In this document: in pieces, positions 1 to 7,948 of the stretch
Position numbering within the stretch: position 1 is the stretch's first letter
Layout of the letters: the number at the start of each line of letters is the position of its first letter
NCBI GenBank assembly: GCA_929200335.1
Contig: CAKMZG010000062.1
Span: 1-13,228, forward strand
DNA length: 13,228 nt
Direction: 5' to 3'
Origin: an uncultured Alphaproteobacteria bacterium
GTDB lineage: Bacteria > Pseudomonadota > Alphaproteobacteria > Rhizobiales > Rhizobiaceae
Notes under the pieces: generated by a model
Told to the model about the DNA's origin: nothing
The model's database searches: none
What the model saw: the letters and a program-made list of their open reading frames with translations, nothing else
Translations under genes and position numbers: made by a program

Positions 1-273
1 GTTCAAAACCTAAATATGTGGTTGGATGTTAATGGGCAACGTATGCAAACAGGTAATACTGGCAAAATGGTTTTTGATATTACTTCGATTGTTTCCTATA
101 TGAGCGAGTTCTGCAAATTAGAAGCTGGTGATTTAATTTGTACAGGAACGCCTCCCGGTGTTGGCATGGGTATGAAGCCTCCTATATATTTAAAGGTCGG
201 TGATGAAATAAAGTTAGGCATTGAAGGACTAGGTGATCAGGCTCAGACAGTTGCGCCAATAAAAGGGGCATGA
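1..273 (+). CDS. FAH-family hydrolase, C-terminal part (probable 2,4-diketo-3-deoxy sugar acid hydrolase)
   Basis: The reading frame is open from the first base of the window, so the gene starts upstream and only about 90 C-terminal residues are visible. It shows the typical end of the fumarylacetoacetate hydrolase fold: a WLDVNG strand, QTGNT, a phenylalanine-isoleucine-rich helix, then GDLICTGTPPGVG and a closing YLKVGDE...IEGLG segment. Family members cleave C-C bonds in diketo acids using a divalent metal. The metal ligands lie upstream and cannot be checked. The stop is one base before the next SDR gene, so the two are translationally linked. In L-fucose and L-rhamnose type oxidative pathways such a hydrolase acts after a 2-keto-3-deoxyaldonate dehydrogenase, giving pyruvate plus lactate or another hydroxy acid. 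That partner is exactly the next gene. An isomerase or decarboxylase of the same fold is possible; the substrate is inferred. Confidence 0.85.
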   Translation, partial: VQNLNMWLDVNGQRMQTGNTGKMVFDITSIVSYMSEFCKLEAGDLICTGTPPGVGMGMKPPIYLKVGDEIKLGIEGLGDQAQTVAPIKGA

Positions 274-274
274 G

Positions 275-1030
275 ATGTCATTACAAAACCAAAATGGTTT
301 GTTAAATGGGCGCGTTGCCCTTGTTACTGCTGGCGGTCAAGGCATTGGCCGTGCTGTTGCTGAAAGGTTAATCGAACAAGGCGCTCAAACACATGTTAGT
401 GATCTTAATGCTGATCTGTTGAGCGGTCTATCTGCTGCTTCAACTCAAGCAGTGGATGCAACCAATGAAAATGAAATTAAGAGTTGGATTAATAAATTTG
501 ATCACGTTGATATTTTGGTTCATGCGGTTGGTTACGTGCATCAAGGCACAATTGAAGAGTGTAATTTTGATGATTGGCGCCGAAGCCAATCTATAACCCT
601 AGACAGCACTTATTTTGCCTTTAAACATATCATTCCTAAAATGAGAGCTAATGGCGGTAGTGTGATTTCAATTGCATCAGTTGCCTCTTCAATAAAAGGG
701 TTTCCAAAGCGTGCTGCCTATGGCAGTTCAAAGGCTGGGGTGATTGGCTTGGTTAAAGCATGTGCTGCAGATTATTTAAAAGAAAATATTCGCTTTAATG
801 CGGTATGTCCTGGAACTGTTGATAGTCCCTCATTACGTGAGCGAATGGCTGAATTGGCAGAAACCCTTGGCAGTATGGAAGCCGCAGAAAATTTTTTCCT
901 TGATAGGCAGCCTTCTGGGCGTCTAGGCACAGCAGAGGAAATAGCTGGCGTTTGCGCATTTTTAAGCTCTGAAGAAGCACGCTTCATGACAGGCCAGACA
1001 TTAAATGTAGATGGTGGTATTACTATTTAA
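275..1030 (+). CDS. SDR dehydrogenase, 2-keto-3-deoxy-L-fuconate dehydrogenase / DHRS6-like
   Basis: A 251-residue classical short-chain dehydrogenase. The nucleotide-binding motif TAGGQGIG is at residues 18-25. Asp43, at the end of the second strand, points to NAD+ rather than NADP+. The catalytic residues are Ser135, Tyr149 and Lys153 (YGSSK). From memory the sequence closely follows human DHRS6 and bacterial 2-keto-3-deoxy-L-fuconate dehydrogenases: the segments GYVHQGT, SVASSIKG, VCPGTVDSPSLRER and DRQPSGR are characteristic. Arg146, Arg188/190 and Arg211 sit where that subfamily places carboxylate-binding arginines. The expected reaction is oxidation of the C4 hydroxyl of a 2-keto-3-deoxyaldonate to a 2,4-diketo acid, the substrate of the FAH-type hydrolase just upstream. 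The start at 275 has a good AGGGG box (264-268) inside the upstream gene. Family is certain; substrate (fuconate-, rhamnonate-, galactonate- or pentonate-derived) is inferred. Confidence 0.85.
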   Translation: MSLQNQNGLLNGRVALVTAGGQGIGRAVAERLIEQGAQTHVSDLNADLLSGLSAASTQAVDATNENEIKSWINKFDHVDILVHAVGYVHQGTIEECNFDDWRRSQSITLDSTYFAFKHIIPKMRANGGSVISIASVASSIKGFPKRAAYGSSKAGVIGLVKACAADYLKENIRFNAVCPGTVDSPSLRERMAELAETLGSMEAAENFFLDRQPSGRLGTAEEIAGVCAFLSSEEARFMTGQTLNVDGGITI

Positions 1031-1043
1031 AACTCTCTCAAAC

Positions 1044-1345
1044 ATGCCACACTTTAAGGGCTTTCCTTTTCCTCGTGAGGTAGTCATCTACGCCGTCTGA
1101 CCCTACCATCGCTTTGCTTTAAATGCTGCCGAAATCAAAGACCTGCTAGCAGAACGGGATATGACTGCTAACAGGAAACCTGTTTAGACATGGGTGAATG
1201 CAAAAACTGCTAATCGAGCGATAAGATCAACACTATATCCCGCTCCTGTCTGTATAAAATGAAATCAAATCGCTACCGCCAAACTCGAGCTAACGCATTT
1301 TATTTATGGAGAGATTACGCTCTCAAAATAGCTTTTGAGCTGGCA
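1044..1345 (+). pseudogene. Decayed, internally deleted IS6-family transposase
   Basis: This fills most of the gap between the two convergent operons (1031-1414). Reading from the ATG at 1044 gives an IS6-type N-terminus: GFPFPREVVIYAV, stop (1098-1100), then YHRFALNAAEIKDLLAERDM, a second in-frame stop (1185-1187), then TWVN and a further ANRAIR match, ending at the stop at 1260-1262. The frame starting at 1259 then shows YRQTRANAFYLWRDYA (about 1274-1321), which resembles the extreme C-terminus of the same transposase group. The DDE catalytic core that should lie between them is missing, so this is a dead element with two nonsense mutations and a large internal deletion. No clear terminal inverted repeats were found. 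It begins only 13 bases after the SDR stop and its tail approaches the dehydratase stop. I see nothing further in 1346-1414. Identification is by remembered family motifs; the N-terminal part is surer than the C-terminal part. Confidence 0.75.
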
Positions 1346-1414
1346 TCATGTGGAAACGCTCATGTAGGTGTCAAGAAGATGACAAAGCGTAAAAGTCCAA
1401 TAATACCACAAAGT

Positions 1415-3205
1415 TTAATGATTATCGCGTGGAATACCTTTAACTTTAGCAATATTTTGATATTTTAAGGCTGGTTTAAGAACCATACCTTTGTCAAATT
1501 GATCAATCATGCCGCGTTGAATTTCTTGCCATGGGGTTTGATGATCAGGATAGCTATAACCGCCAGCAGCGTCTAATTTTTTATACCGCTCATTTAATTC
1601 TTCATCACTAATCAAAATATTGGCGCTGCCTTCATTTAAATCTATCCGGATAGTATCATTCATTTCAACTAATGCTAACCCACCCATAGCGGCTGCCTCT
1701 GGTGAAGCATTTAATATTGAAGGTGATCCAGAGGTTCCTGATTGACGGCCATCACCTATGCATGGCATGGCATGGATACCCTTTTTAATGAGGGCAGCAG
1801 GTGGCTGCATATTTACCACTTCGGCACCGCCTGGATAGCCAATGGGTCCTGCACCTCGGATAATCAAAATGCAATGTTCATCAATTTCCAAAGTTTCATC
1901 ATCTATTCGGTTGTGATAATCCTCAGGACCATTAAAAACGATAGCACGTCCTTCAAAGGTATTAGGGCTATTTGGATTAGACAGATAACGGGCTTGAAAT
2001 TCTTCAGAAATTACAGAAGTTTTCATAATAGCACTGTCAAATAAGTTTCCCTTAAGATTTAAAAAACCTGCATTTTTTTTGAGTGGGTTTTCGTATTCTC
2101 GGATAACATCTGTATTTGCAATATTATCACCCTTATAGATTTCTCCAATTAATTGTCCGCTCACAGTTTTAGCATCTAAATGAGGCAACGCATTGGCCTT
2201 GATTAACTGTCCCATTACAGCTGGCACACCGCCAGCACGGTGAAAATCTTCGCTTAAGAAGCGTCCCGCGGGTTGCAAGTCAACCAAAAGCGGAATGTGA
2301 TGACCAAATTTTTGCCAATCGTCATTGGTAAGCTCTAGGCCTAAATGATGTGCAATGGCATTAAGATGTATAGGTGCATTGGTTGAGCCGCCAATGGCAG
2401 AATTAGCAACTATAGCGTTTTCAAAAGCTTTACGTGTCATAATATCAGAGGGCTTTAAATCTTCCCAAACCATATCAACAATACGCTTACCTGTAAGATA
2501 AGAAATTTGTCCACGTTCTCTATATGGAGCTGGAATTGATGCGGAGCCTTTTAACTGCATTCCTAAAACTTCAGCAAGAGAATTCATGGTAGACGCGGTG
2601 CCCATCGTATTGCAATAACCAACCGATGGTGCAGAATTAGCGGCAATGTCCATAAACTCATCATAGTCAATATTGCCTGCGGCCATTTCTTGACGTCCAT
2701 GCCAGATAGCAGTACCAGAGCCAGCTCGCCTACCCTTATGATACCCGTTCAACATTGGCCCAACTGAGAGGGCAATTGCGGGCATATTTACTGTAGCTGC
2801 CGCCATTAAAAGTGCTGGTGTTGTCTTATCACAACCAATGGTTAAAACCACTCCATCAAGTGGATAGCCATAAAGTGTTTCCACAAGTCCTAAATAGGCC
2901 AAATTACGATCAAGAGAAGCAGTCGGGCGTTTGCCTGTTTCTTGAATTGGATGTACGGGAAATTCAAAACAAATGCCACCAGCTGCAATAATACCTTCAC
3001 GCACGCGCTTAGCCAATTCCACATGATGACGGTTACAAGGTGATAAATCAGAGCCTGTTTGCGCAATGCCAATGATAGGTTTTCCCGATTGCAACTCTTC
3101 ACGGGTGATGCCATAATTTAAATAGCGCTCCACATAAAGCGCTGTCATATCTGGGTTACTTGGATTATCAAACCATTCTTGAGAGCGTAATTTTTTTTCG
3201 GTCAT
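1415..3205 (-). CDS. IlvD/Edd-family sugar-acid dehydratase (arabinonate/galactonate type)
   Basis: A 596-residue dehydratase of the iron-sulfur IlvD/Edd family, close in length and pattern to pentonate/hexonate dehydratases such as rhizobial L-arabinonate dehydratase. Predicted [2Fe-2S] ligands are Cys57 (SDLSPCNRHH), Cys125 (TIGCDKTTPA) and Cys198 (GYCNTMGTA). Lys127 is the likely carbamylated Mg2+ ligand. The GDGRQSGTSGSPS segment (485-496) carries the serines used as catalytic base in this family. The RERGQ, GGSTNAPIHLNA and GAGPIGYPG blocks are intact. It should convert an aldonate to a 2-keto-3-deoxyaldonate in the cytoplasm. Its start overlaps the stop of the beta-galactosidase gene by four bases (ATGA), and it is the last gene of the operon. 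Given the two galactosidases upstream, D-galactonate is the natural guess, but L-arabinonate or D-fuconate fit the family equally well. Dihydroxy-acid dehydratase (IlvD proper) is unlikely from these motifs. Confidence 0.9.
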   Translation of the reverse strand: MTEKKLRSQEWFDNPSNPDMTALYVERYLNYGITREELQSGKPIIGIAQTGSDLSPCNRHHVELAKRVREGIIAAGGICFEFPVHPIQETGKRPTASLDRNLAYLGLVETLYGYPLDGVVLTIGCDKTTPALLMAAATVNMPAIALSVGPMLNGYHKGRRAGSGTAIWHGRQEMAAGNIDYDEFMDIAANSAPSVGYCNTMGTASTMNSLAEVLGMQLKGSASIPAPYRERGQISYLTGKRIVDMVWEDLKPSDIMTRKAFENAIVANSAIGGSTNAPIHLNAIAHHLGLELTNDDWQKFGHHIPLLVDLQPAGRFLSEDFHRAGGVPAVMGQLIKANALPHLDAKTVSGQLIGEIYKGDNIANTDVIREYENPLKKNAGFLNLKGNLFDSAIMKTSVISEEFQARYLSNPNSPNTFEGRAIVFNGPEDYHNRIDDETLEIDEHCILIIRGAGPIGYPGGAEVVNMQPPAALIKKGIHAMPCIGDGRQSGTSGSPSILNASPEAAAMGGLALVEMNDTIRIDLNEGSANILISDEELNERYKKLDAAGGYSYPDHQTPWQEIQRGMIDQFDKGMVLKPALKYQNIAKVKGIPRDNH

Positions 3206-5079
3206 GGTTTTTCTTTCGGTTCAATTTTTACTTGGCAAGTGTCATAGTCGATCCAAAATTTATGGTGCTTGCTTTCACGAAGACGTAAGCCGCCTTTTAA
3301 TTTTTGGATAGATAAATTTTCGCCTTCCAATAGCAATTTTAAAACATTTTGCATAGCCATTTCATCAGGCCAGCCAGCTAGATAATATGTTTTTCCTTTT
3401 TTGATAAGCGCAGGTGCACCTGCGGTAGTTTCTATGACTACTTCATTTAAGGTTGTGATATGTTCAAACCAGCGCATCAAAGTGCCATTGTAATTTTTCA
3501 ACCCAACAGTACTGCTAGGACGAAGTGTTTCTACGCGCTCAACAGTAATGTCCATATAATCAATTTCTGGCGGCAACTTTGACGGTATAGCAAAATCTTT
3601 TGTTTTAGAGCCAGAGCGAGGGCCAATGAGTAATGTGCCGTTAAAATTTTTCATGGCTGTTTTAATTTCATTGTTCCATGCAAAAAGTGCTGGGATAAGA
3701 ACTAATTTGCGATCGCCAAAATTTTCCGTATTAGGTGGCAATATATCAATAGATTGCCCAAGCTTTCGTAGACCACAATAAAAATCATAGATAAGATTAA
3801 AATAATCAAAGTCTTTGCCTTGGCGTTGAATGTGCCAAGCCCATGCGCTCTCATAATCAAAGATTATAGCCACATCGGATTGCTGTTGTTCGTTAGTATC
3901 TAAATCTGTTAAAATTTTATGAACTTCTTCAGCTTCATGTAACGCGGGTGCGGCTTTATCATCAACGCGCAATAATCCTGAGTGCATTTGTTCTTGCGCA
4001 AAATGTGCTTGTCGCCAACGGAAATAACTTACCACCTCTGCACCATGAGCAATGGCTTCCAATGTCCATAACTTTACCATACCCTCTGCTGGTGCAGGAT
4101 TATAAGGCGCCCAATTTACAGGGCCAGGCTGTTGTTCCATCACCCACCACCTACCCTTGCCAACTGAACGGTAAAGATCATGATGGAAGGCTTGAAAATC
4201 TGGATCACCCTTGGTTGAATAGGTATGTTTAAAAGCCTCATCCTTTTCAGAACGATCTTCTAAAAAGCCAAGTGGGTAACTATCCCAGCTGGCAATATCT
4301 AAATCATCGCCTACTTTATAATGATCAAAGTCTAAAATGCGCCCCATATAGTTGTGAATAAGCGGCCTATCTGTAAGGGTACGTAATGCTTTAACTTGAG
4401 CCAAATTAAAGGCTACAACTTGATCGGATGTGTAGCGGAAAAATTCTAGTTCATGAATTGGATTTGGTTCGCATACTGTAAGATTTGGTAATCCTATTTC
4501 ATCAAAGCTCGATACTTCCATCGACCAAAAGACATTACCCCATGCACGGTTTAACGCTTGGGGCGATTGATATTTTTGTGCTAACCAGTCTTGGAAACCC
4601 ATTTGCGCATGAGGACTGTATGAAAGTGTTGTATTATGACAGCCATATTCATTATCAATTTGCCAAGCAGCAACGTGTGTATTATGGCCATAGCGCTCGC
4701 CCATCAATGTTGCCATACGAACGGCTTCGCGCCGATATTCAAAATGCGAAAAACAATAGTGACGCCGTGAACCGAATTGCTTCACATGACCATCTTTACC
4801 AACGGCCAACATATCGGGATATTTTTTTACCATCCAAATGGGAGGGGTTGCTGATGGCGTACCCATGACAATTTTCAAGCCAACCTCACCTAGAGTTTGA
4901 ACAGCTTTATCCAGCCATTCCCATTCTAGTTTTCCCTCTTGTGGTTCAATGCGGCTCCAAGCAAACTCTCCAATGCGAACCCAACTTATGCCAACCTCAA
5001 TCATGCGTTCAGCATCGCGTTGCCACATGTCTTGCGACCAATGTTCGGGATAATAGCAAGTGCCCAGCTCTGGTTTCAT
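3202..5079 (-). CDS. GH42 beta-galactosidase, cytoplasmic
   Basis: A 625-residue glycoside hydrolase of family 42. It opens with the family signature GTCYYPEHW and WVRIGEFAWSRIEP (TIM barrel), followed by SATPPIWMVKKYPDML and RRHYCF. The acid/base glutamate is Glu144 in QIDNEYG and the nucleophile is Glu315 in WVMEQQPGPVNW. The C-terminal part, from about residue 400, is the glutamine-amidotransferase-like trimerisation domain and a short beta domain. The protein is slightly shorter than many GH42 enzymes (about 650-690) but both catalytic glutamates and both ends look intact. There is no signal peptide, so it acts on imported beta-galactosides. Family members hydrolyse beta-1,3/1,4/1,6-galactosides, often plant oligosaccharides rather than lactose; some act on alpha-L-arabinopyranosides. 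It sits five bases after the SDR stop, with AGGG upstream within the end of that gene, and overlaps the dehydratase start. Family certain; natural substrate unknown. Confidence 0.93.
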   Translation of the reverse strand: MKPELGTCYYPEHWSQDMWQRDAERMIEVGISWVRIGEFAWSRIEPQEGKLEWEWLDKAVQTLGEVGLKIVMGTPSATPPIWMVKKYPDMLAVGKDGHVKQFGSRRHYCFSHFEYRREAVRMATLMGERYGHNTHVAAWQIDNEYGCHNTTLSYSPHAQMGFQDWLAQKYQSPQALNRAWGNVFWSMEVSSFDEIGLPNLTVCEPNPIHELEFFRYTSDQVVAFNLAQVKALRTLTDRPLIHNYMGRILDFDHYKVGDDLDIASWDSYPLGFLEDRSEKDEAFKHTYSTKGDPDFQAFHHDLYRSVGKGRWWVMEQQPGPVNWAPYNPAPAEGMVKLWTLEAIAHGAEVVSYFRWRQAHFAQEQMHSGLLRVDDKAAPALHEAEEVHKILTDLDTNEQQQSDVAIIFDYESAWAWHIQRQGKDFDYFNLIYDFYCGLRKLGQSIDILPPNTENFGDRKLVLIPALFAWNNEIKTAMKNFNGTLLIGPRSGSKTKDFAIPSKLPPEIDYMDITVERVETLRPSSTVGLKNYNGTLMRWFEHITTLNEVVIETTAGAPALIKKGKTYYLAGWPDEMAMQNVLKLLLEGENLSIQKLKGGLRLRESKHHKFWIDYDTCQVKIEPKEKP

Positions 5080-5084
5080 TATTG

Positions 5085-5858
5085 TTACCCTGTTACAACG
5101 GTTCCGCCATCTACTACCATGGCTTGGGAAGTCATCATTTTACTAGCATTTGATGCCAAAAATAAAGTTGCCTCAACGATATCCTCAGGAGCCAGATGGC
5201 TTTTTAAGCATTGTCGATCTAAATGTGAAGACAATGCTTCGGGGCTTGCCCATTTATCCAATTGTTTTTGAGTTAAAACCCATCCAGGCATTAGCGCATT
5301 CACTCTGATATTATTAAGCCCTAATTCACGAGCTAACCCTCTTGTAAGACCCGTAATGCCAGCATTAGCAGATACATAAGCAGGATATCCGGCATTGCCC
5401 ATCATATAAGATATGGATGAAAAATTGACGATAGCACCATAGCCCAGTTTCTTCATTCCATCAGCAACAGCTTGGCTGGTAAAAAAATAAGGGCGTAAAT
5501 TAATGGCCATATTATTATCCCAATCTGCTTCATCATACTCTTCTAAATTATGACGCACATCATTTGCTGCATTATTGACCAAAACCTCGATTGTGCCATT
5601 AGACTTCTCAGCTTCCATAATAGAAGATTTTATAGCACTAACATCGGTGAGATCGCAGGGAATAAACAGTGGCGCCTGACCATGTTTTTTTCCCATATCT
5701 TTAACAAAATCACTGGCATCGCTGCGTTGCACAAATGCAACTTTTGCGCCCTGCATCAAAAACCCTTCTGTGAGGGCGGCCCCTATACCAGATCCACCAC
5801 CTGTGATAAAAACAGATCTGCCTTTTAAGTCATGAAATGTTGCATTGAGTTTCATCAT
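5085..5858 (-). CDS. SDR sugar dehydrogenase (probable aldose 1-dehydrogenase) lacking the catalytic Lys
   Basis: A 257-residue short-chain dehydrogenase with nucleotide motif TGGGSGIG (19-26), NNAA (95-98), Ser148 and Tyr161. The expected lysine four residues after the tyrosine is Asn165 (YVSANAG, codon AAT). The region after the second strand reads VAFVQRS with no acidic residue, so NADP+ use is possible. The C-terminal pattern, with PGWVLTQKQ, the RQCL segment and VVDGG, resembles SDR aldose 1-dehydrogenases (galactose, arabinose, fucose, xylose). In this operon it would oxidise galactose or arabinose from the two galactosidases to an aldonolactone feeding the dehydratase. Two ATGs occur in tandem at 5858 and 5855. 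The AGGA box, which overlaps the stop of the alpha-galactosidase gene, is 3 bases from the first and 6 from the second, so 5855 may be the real start. Whether the enzyme is active without the lysine is uncertain. Confidence 0.85.
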   Translation of the reverse strand: MMKLNATFHDLKGRSVFITGGGSGIGAALTEGFLMQGAKVAFVQRSDASDFVKDMGKKHGQAPLFIPCDLTDVSAIKSSIMEAEKSNGTIEVLVNNAANDVRHNLEEYDEADWDNNMAINLRPYFFTSQAVADGMKKLGYGAIVNFSSISYMMGNAGYPAYVSANAGITGLTRGLARELGLNNIRVNALMPGWVLTQKQLDKWASPEALSSHLDRQCLKSHLAPEDIVEATLFLASNASKMMTSQAMVVDGGTVVTG

Positions 5859-5863
5859 ATTTC

Positions 5864-7948
5864 CTATAATTTTTTGCCTTCAATTACCCAAATATTTTGC
5901 GGGAATTGCCATGGTAAATTTAAACCTTGTTGCATTAGATATGCACCGCTTAATTTGAGAGTCTGATGTTTTAAAAATGGTGATCCTCGAGAAAGCTTAG
6001 GCGCACTATCTTTGTTTTTTAATGTTACTTCATAATAGGCATTTCTTTCAAGACTTGTTAAGCAAAGTGGTCGTGGTAAAATTTGTTTCGAACTTTCTAA
6101 CATTCCGGCAAAGACAACAAAACGTTCACCATCTTCTGCTAATTGTTGCTCGGCGATAATAGCTTTATCATCCACATCAAGACGTAAAATATTTGCTTCC
6201 ATTAACCAATGTCGATTGTCTTTCCACCATGCGCAAATTTCAGATAAAATTTTACGTTCGCGCTCATCCAACTCACGCGGATCCATTTCAAAGCCCATAT
6301 GGCGTGATGCTGCCACCCATGCTCGTAATTCAATATCAAGCACTCGCCCTGATGTATGACAATGACGCGGCCCCACATGCGAACCAGTTACCTTGCTTGG
6401 TAAAAATAATGCTGAGTTATGCTGAATTTTTAAGCGTTCAATTGCATCATTACTATCAGATAACCAAACCCGTTGAGTGTGTTCTAACATACCAAAATCT
6501 GAGCGTCCTCCGCCTGAGGAGCAACTTTCGATTTCTACTTCTGGATGACTAGCAGTTAAACGATTAATCAATTTGTATGTACCGCGTATCTGCGCTGCAT
6601 CACTATAGGGTAATACACGGTTGTGATCCCATTTAATATAACTGATATCATTTTCAGTTAAAATTTTTGATATGGCATTGAAAAGATAATTTTGCACTTC
6701 CTGAAGTGCCATATCGAGCACCCATTGTTGGCGACCTTGAATTTGATCGGCCTTACCCAAAAGCCAGTTGGGGTGGGCTTTATAAGTTTCAGAATCTGGG
6801 TTAATCATTTCAGGTTCAAACCAAATGCCAAATTGCATTCCGCAAGATTTTACATGATCAATGAGAGGCGTTAAACCATCAGGATATTTAACTTCGTCTA
6901 GCCACCAGTCACCCAAAGATGTGGTATCATCATTTCGCTTACCAAACCAACCATCATCAAGCACAAAACGCTCTGCTCCCAGTTTTGATGCAAGGCTGGC
7001 TATCTCTTTCAATTCTTCAATATTATGATCAAAGTAGACCGCCTCCCAGCAATTATAATGCACAGGGCGAGGTTCGCTCTTTGGTGGTATTTTAACAATG
7101 TATTTTCTCACATGCCTTTGATAGGATTTACCTATACCATTCAATCCATTTTTTGAAAAAGTCACATATAAGGGGGCTGTTTTAAATTGGGTACTTGCTA
7201 ACAATTCACTGTTGCTAGCATTGCCGAATTGAACTTGTCGTCGGCCATCTGGTAACTGTTCAGCAACCATTCTATGTCCACCGGACCAACCATAATGAAA
7301 ACCTATAGCTTGCCCACTTCTATTGGTGGTATTTTGATGAGGTATAATCAGACCAGGAAAATGTTCGTGACCTGAGCGACCTGTAAAATTTTCTCGCAAA
7401 TGCACGCCCATCGTCCATGGCACTTGATTGATTTGAAATTCATCAATCCAGCGCCCTGAAAAATCAAACATATGGCTTGCTTGTTGTGGTGCAGGAAATA
7501 CGGGTGCTGATAACCAACTTAAATGAATGGGTTCATCGCTTTTAATCTCGGCAAAACATACCACCATGTTACTAAAATCATAGCATTCAAAGTTTGCTAT
7601 ATATGTAAGACTATTTTCATCATCACGGCATGTGATTATTAAGTGAGTTTCATTATGATCAACTGATTGTAACTTGAATTTCGGCAGCAGAAGTTTGCCC
7701 TCTTGATTTCGAACCACCATGCCCTGTTGACCAGGAAAAATATGGCTAGCCTCAGGGCAGATTGATAGGGAAGGATTTTCATCCAACATGCCTCCTGTAA
7801 CATCCATTTGAGATGCTTTTGCAAGTTCTTCTAAATTTTCCTCATCAGGAAGTCTGTCGCCGTAATAAACAATTGCTGGCATAGCATTTAAACTTGAAAC
7901 CAAAACTAAACTTTGGTGTGTACAATCCAAGCGCCATGTCTCAATCAT
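5864..7948 (-). CDS. GH36 alpha-galactosidase, cytoplasmic
   Basis: A 694-residue enzyme of glycoside hydrolase family 36, close to the usual 700-730 residues. An N-terminal beta-sandwich domain (to about residue 290) precedes the TIM barrel. The barrel motifs are NCWEAVYFDHN (299-309), LDDGWFGKRNDD (330-341), GIWFEPEMINPDS (374-386) and IKWDHNR, with Asp441 as the predicted nucleophile. ESCSSGGGRSDFGML and VWLSDSNDAIER follow, with Asp498 as the predicted acid/base. The cysteine-glycine-rich loop (ESCSSGGGR) is the galactose-recognising element of bacterial GH36 enzymes. There is no signal peptide. It releases galactose from melibiose, raffinose-family oligosaccharides or galactosylglycerol-type alpha-galactosides brought in by the adjacent transporter. 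The start codon overlaps the stop of the upstream permease by four bases (ATGA), with AGGTG as ribosome site. The reaction is well supported; the natural oligosaccharide is not known. Confidence 0.95.
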   Translation of the reverse strand: MIETWRLDCTHQSLVLVSSLNAMPAIVYYGDRLPDEENLEELAKASQMDVTGGMLDENPSLSICPEASHIFPGQQGMVVRNQEGKLLLPKFKLQSVDHNETHLIITCRDDENSLTYIANFECYDFSNMVVCFAEIKSDEPIHLSWLSAPVFPAPQQASHMFDFSGRWIDEFQINQVPWTMGVHLRENFTGRSGHEHFPGLIIPHQNTTNRSGQAIGFHYGWSGGHRMVAEQLPDGRRQVQFGNASNSELLASTQFKTAPLYVTFSKNGLNGIGKSYQRHVRKYIVKIPPKSEPRPVHYNCWEAVYFDHNIEELKEIASLASKLGAERFVLDDGWFGKRNDDTTSLGDWWLDEVKYPDGLTPLIDHVKSCGMQFGIWFEPEMINPDSETYKAHPNWLLGKADQIQGRQQWVLDMALQEVQNYLFNAISKILTENDISYIKWDHNRVLPYSDAAQIRGTYKLINRLTASHPEVEIESCSSGGGRSDFGMLEHTQRVWLSDSNDAIERLKIQHNSALFLPSKVTGSHVGPRHCHTSGRVLDIELRAWVAASRHMGFEMDPRELDERERKILSEICAWWKDNRHWLMEANILRLDVDDKAIIAEQQLAEDGERFVVFAGMLESSKQILPRPLCLTSLERNAYYEVTLKNKDSAPKLSRGSPFLKHQTLKLSGAYLMQQGLNLPWQFPQNIWVIEGKKL

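Noticed and set aside
1322..1339. Inverted repeat CTCAAAA-TAGC-TTTTGAG in the intergenic gap, considered as a terminator
   Set aside because: Stem is short and AU-rich with no U-run in either direction, and it lies within the apparent transposase C-terminal remnant.
1760..1774. Three tandem copies of the pentamer GCATG in the dehydratase gene
   Set aside because: It encodes the conserved HAMPCIGDG region and stays in a well-conserved frame; a chance coding repeat.
3948..5271. Plus-strand open frames of 70-127 codons opposite the GH42 and SDR genes
   Set aside because: Antisense to genes with clear catalytic motifs, no ribosome sites or protein features of their own.
7945..7948. Four-base gene overlap as a possible frameshift fusion of permease and alpha-galactosidase
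   Set aside because: A normal ATGA stop/start overlap; both proteins are complete by family length, and the same arrangement occurs at 3202-3205.
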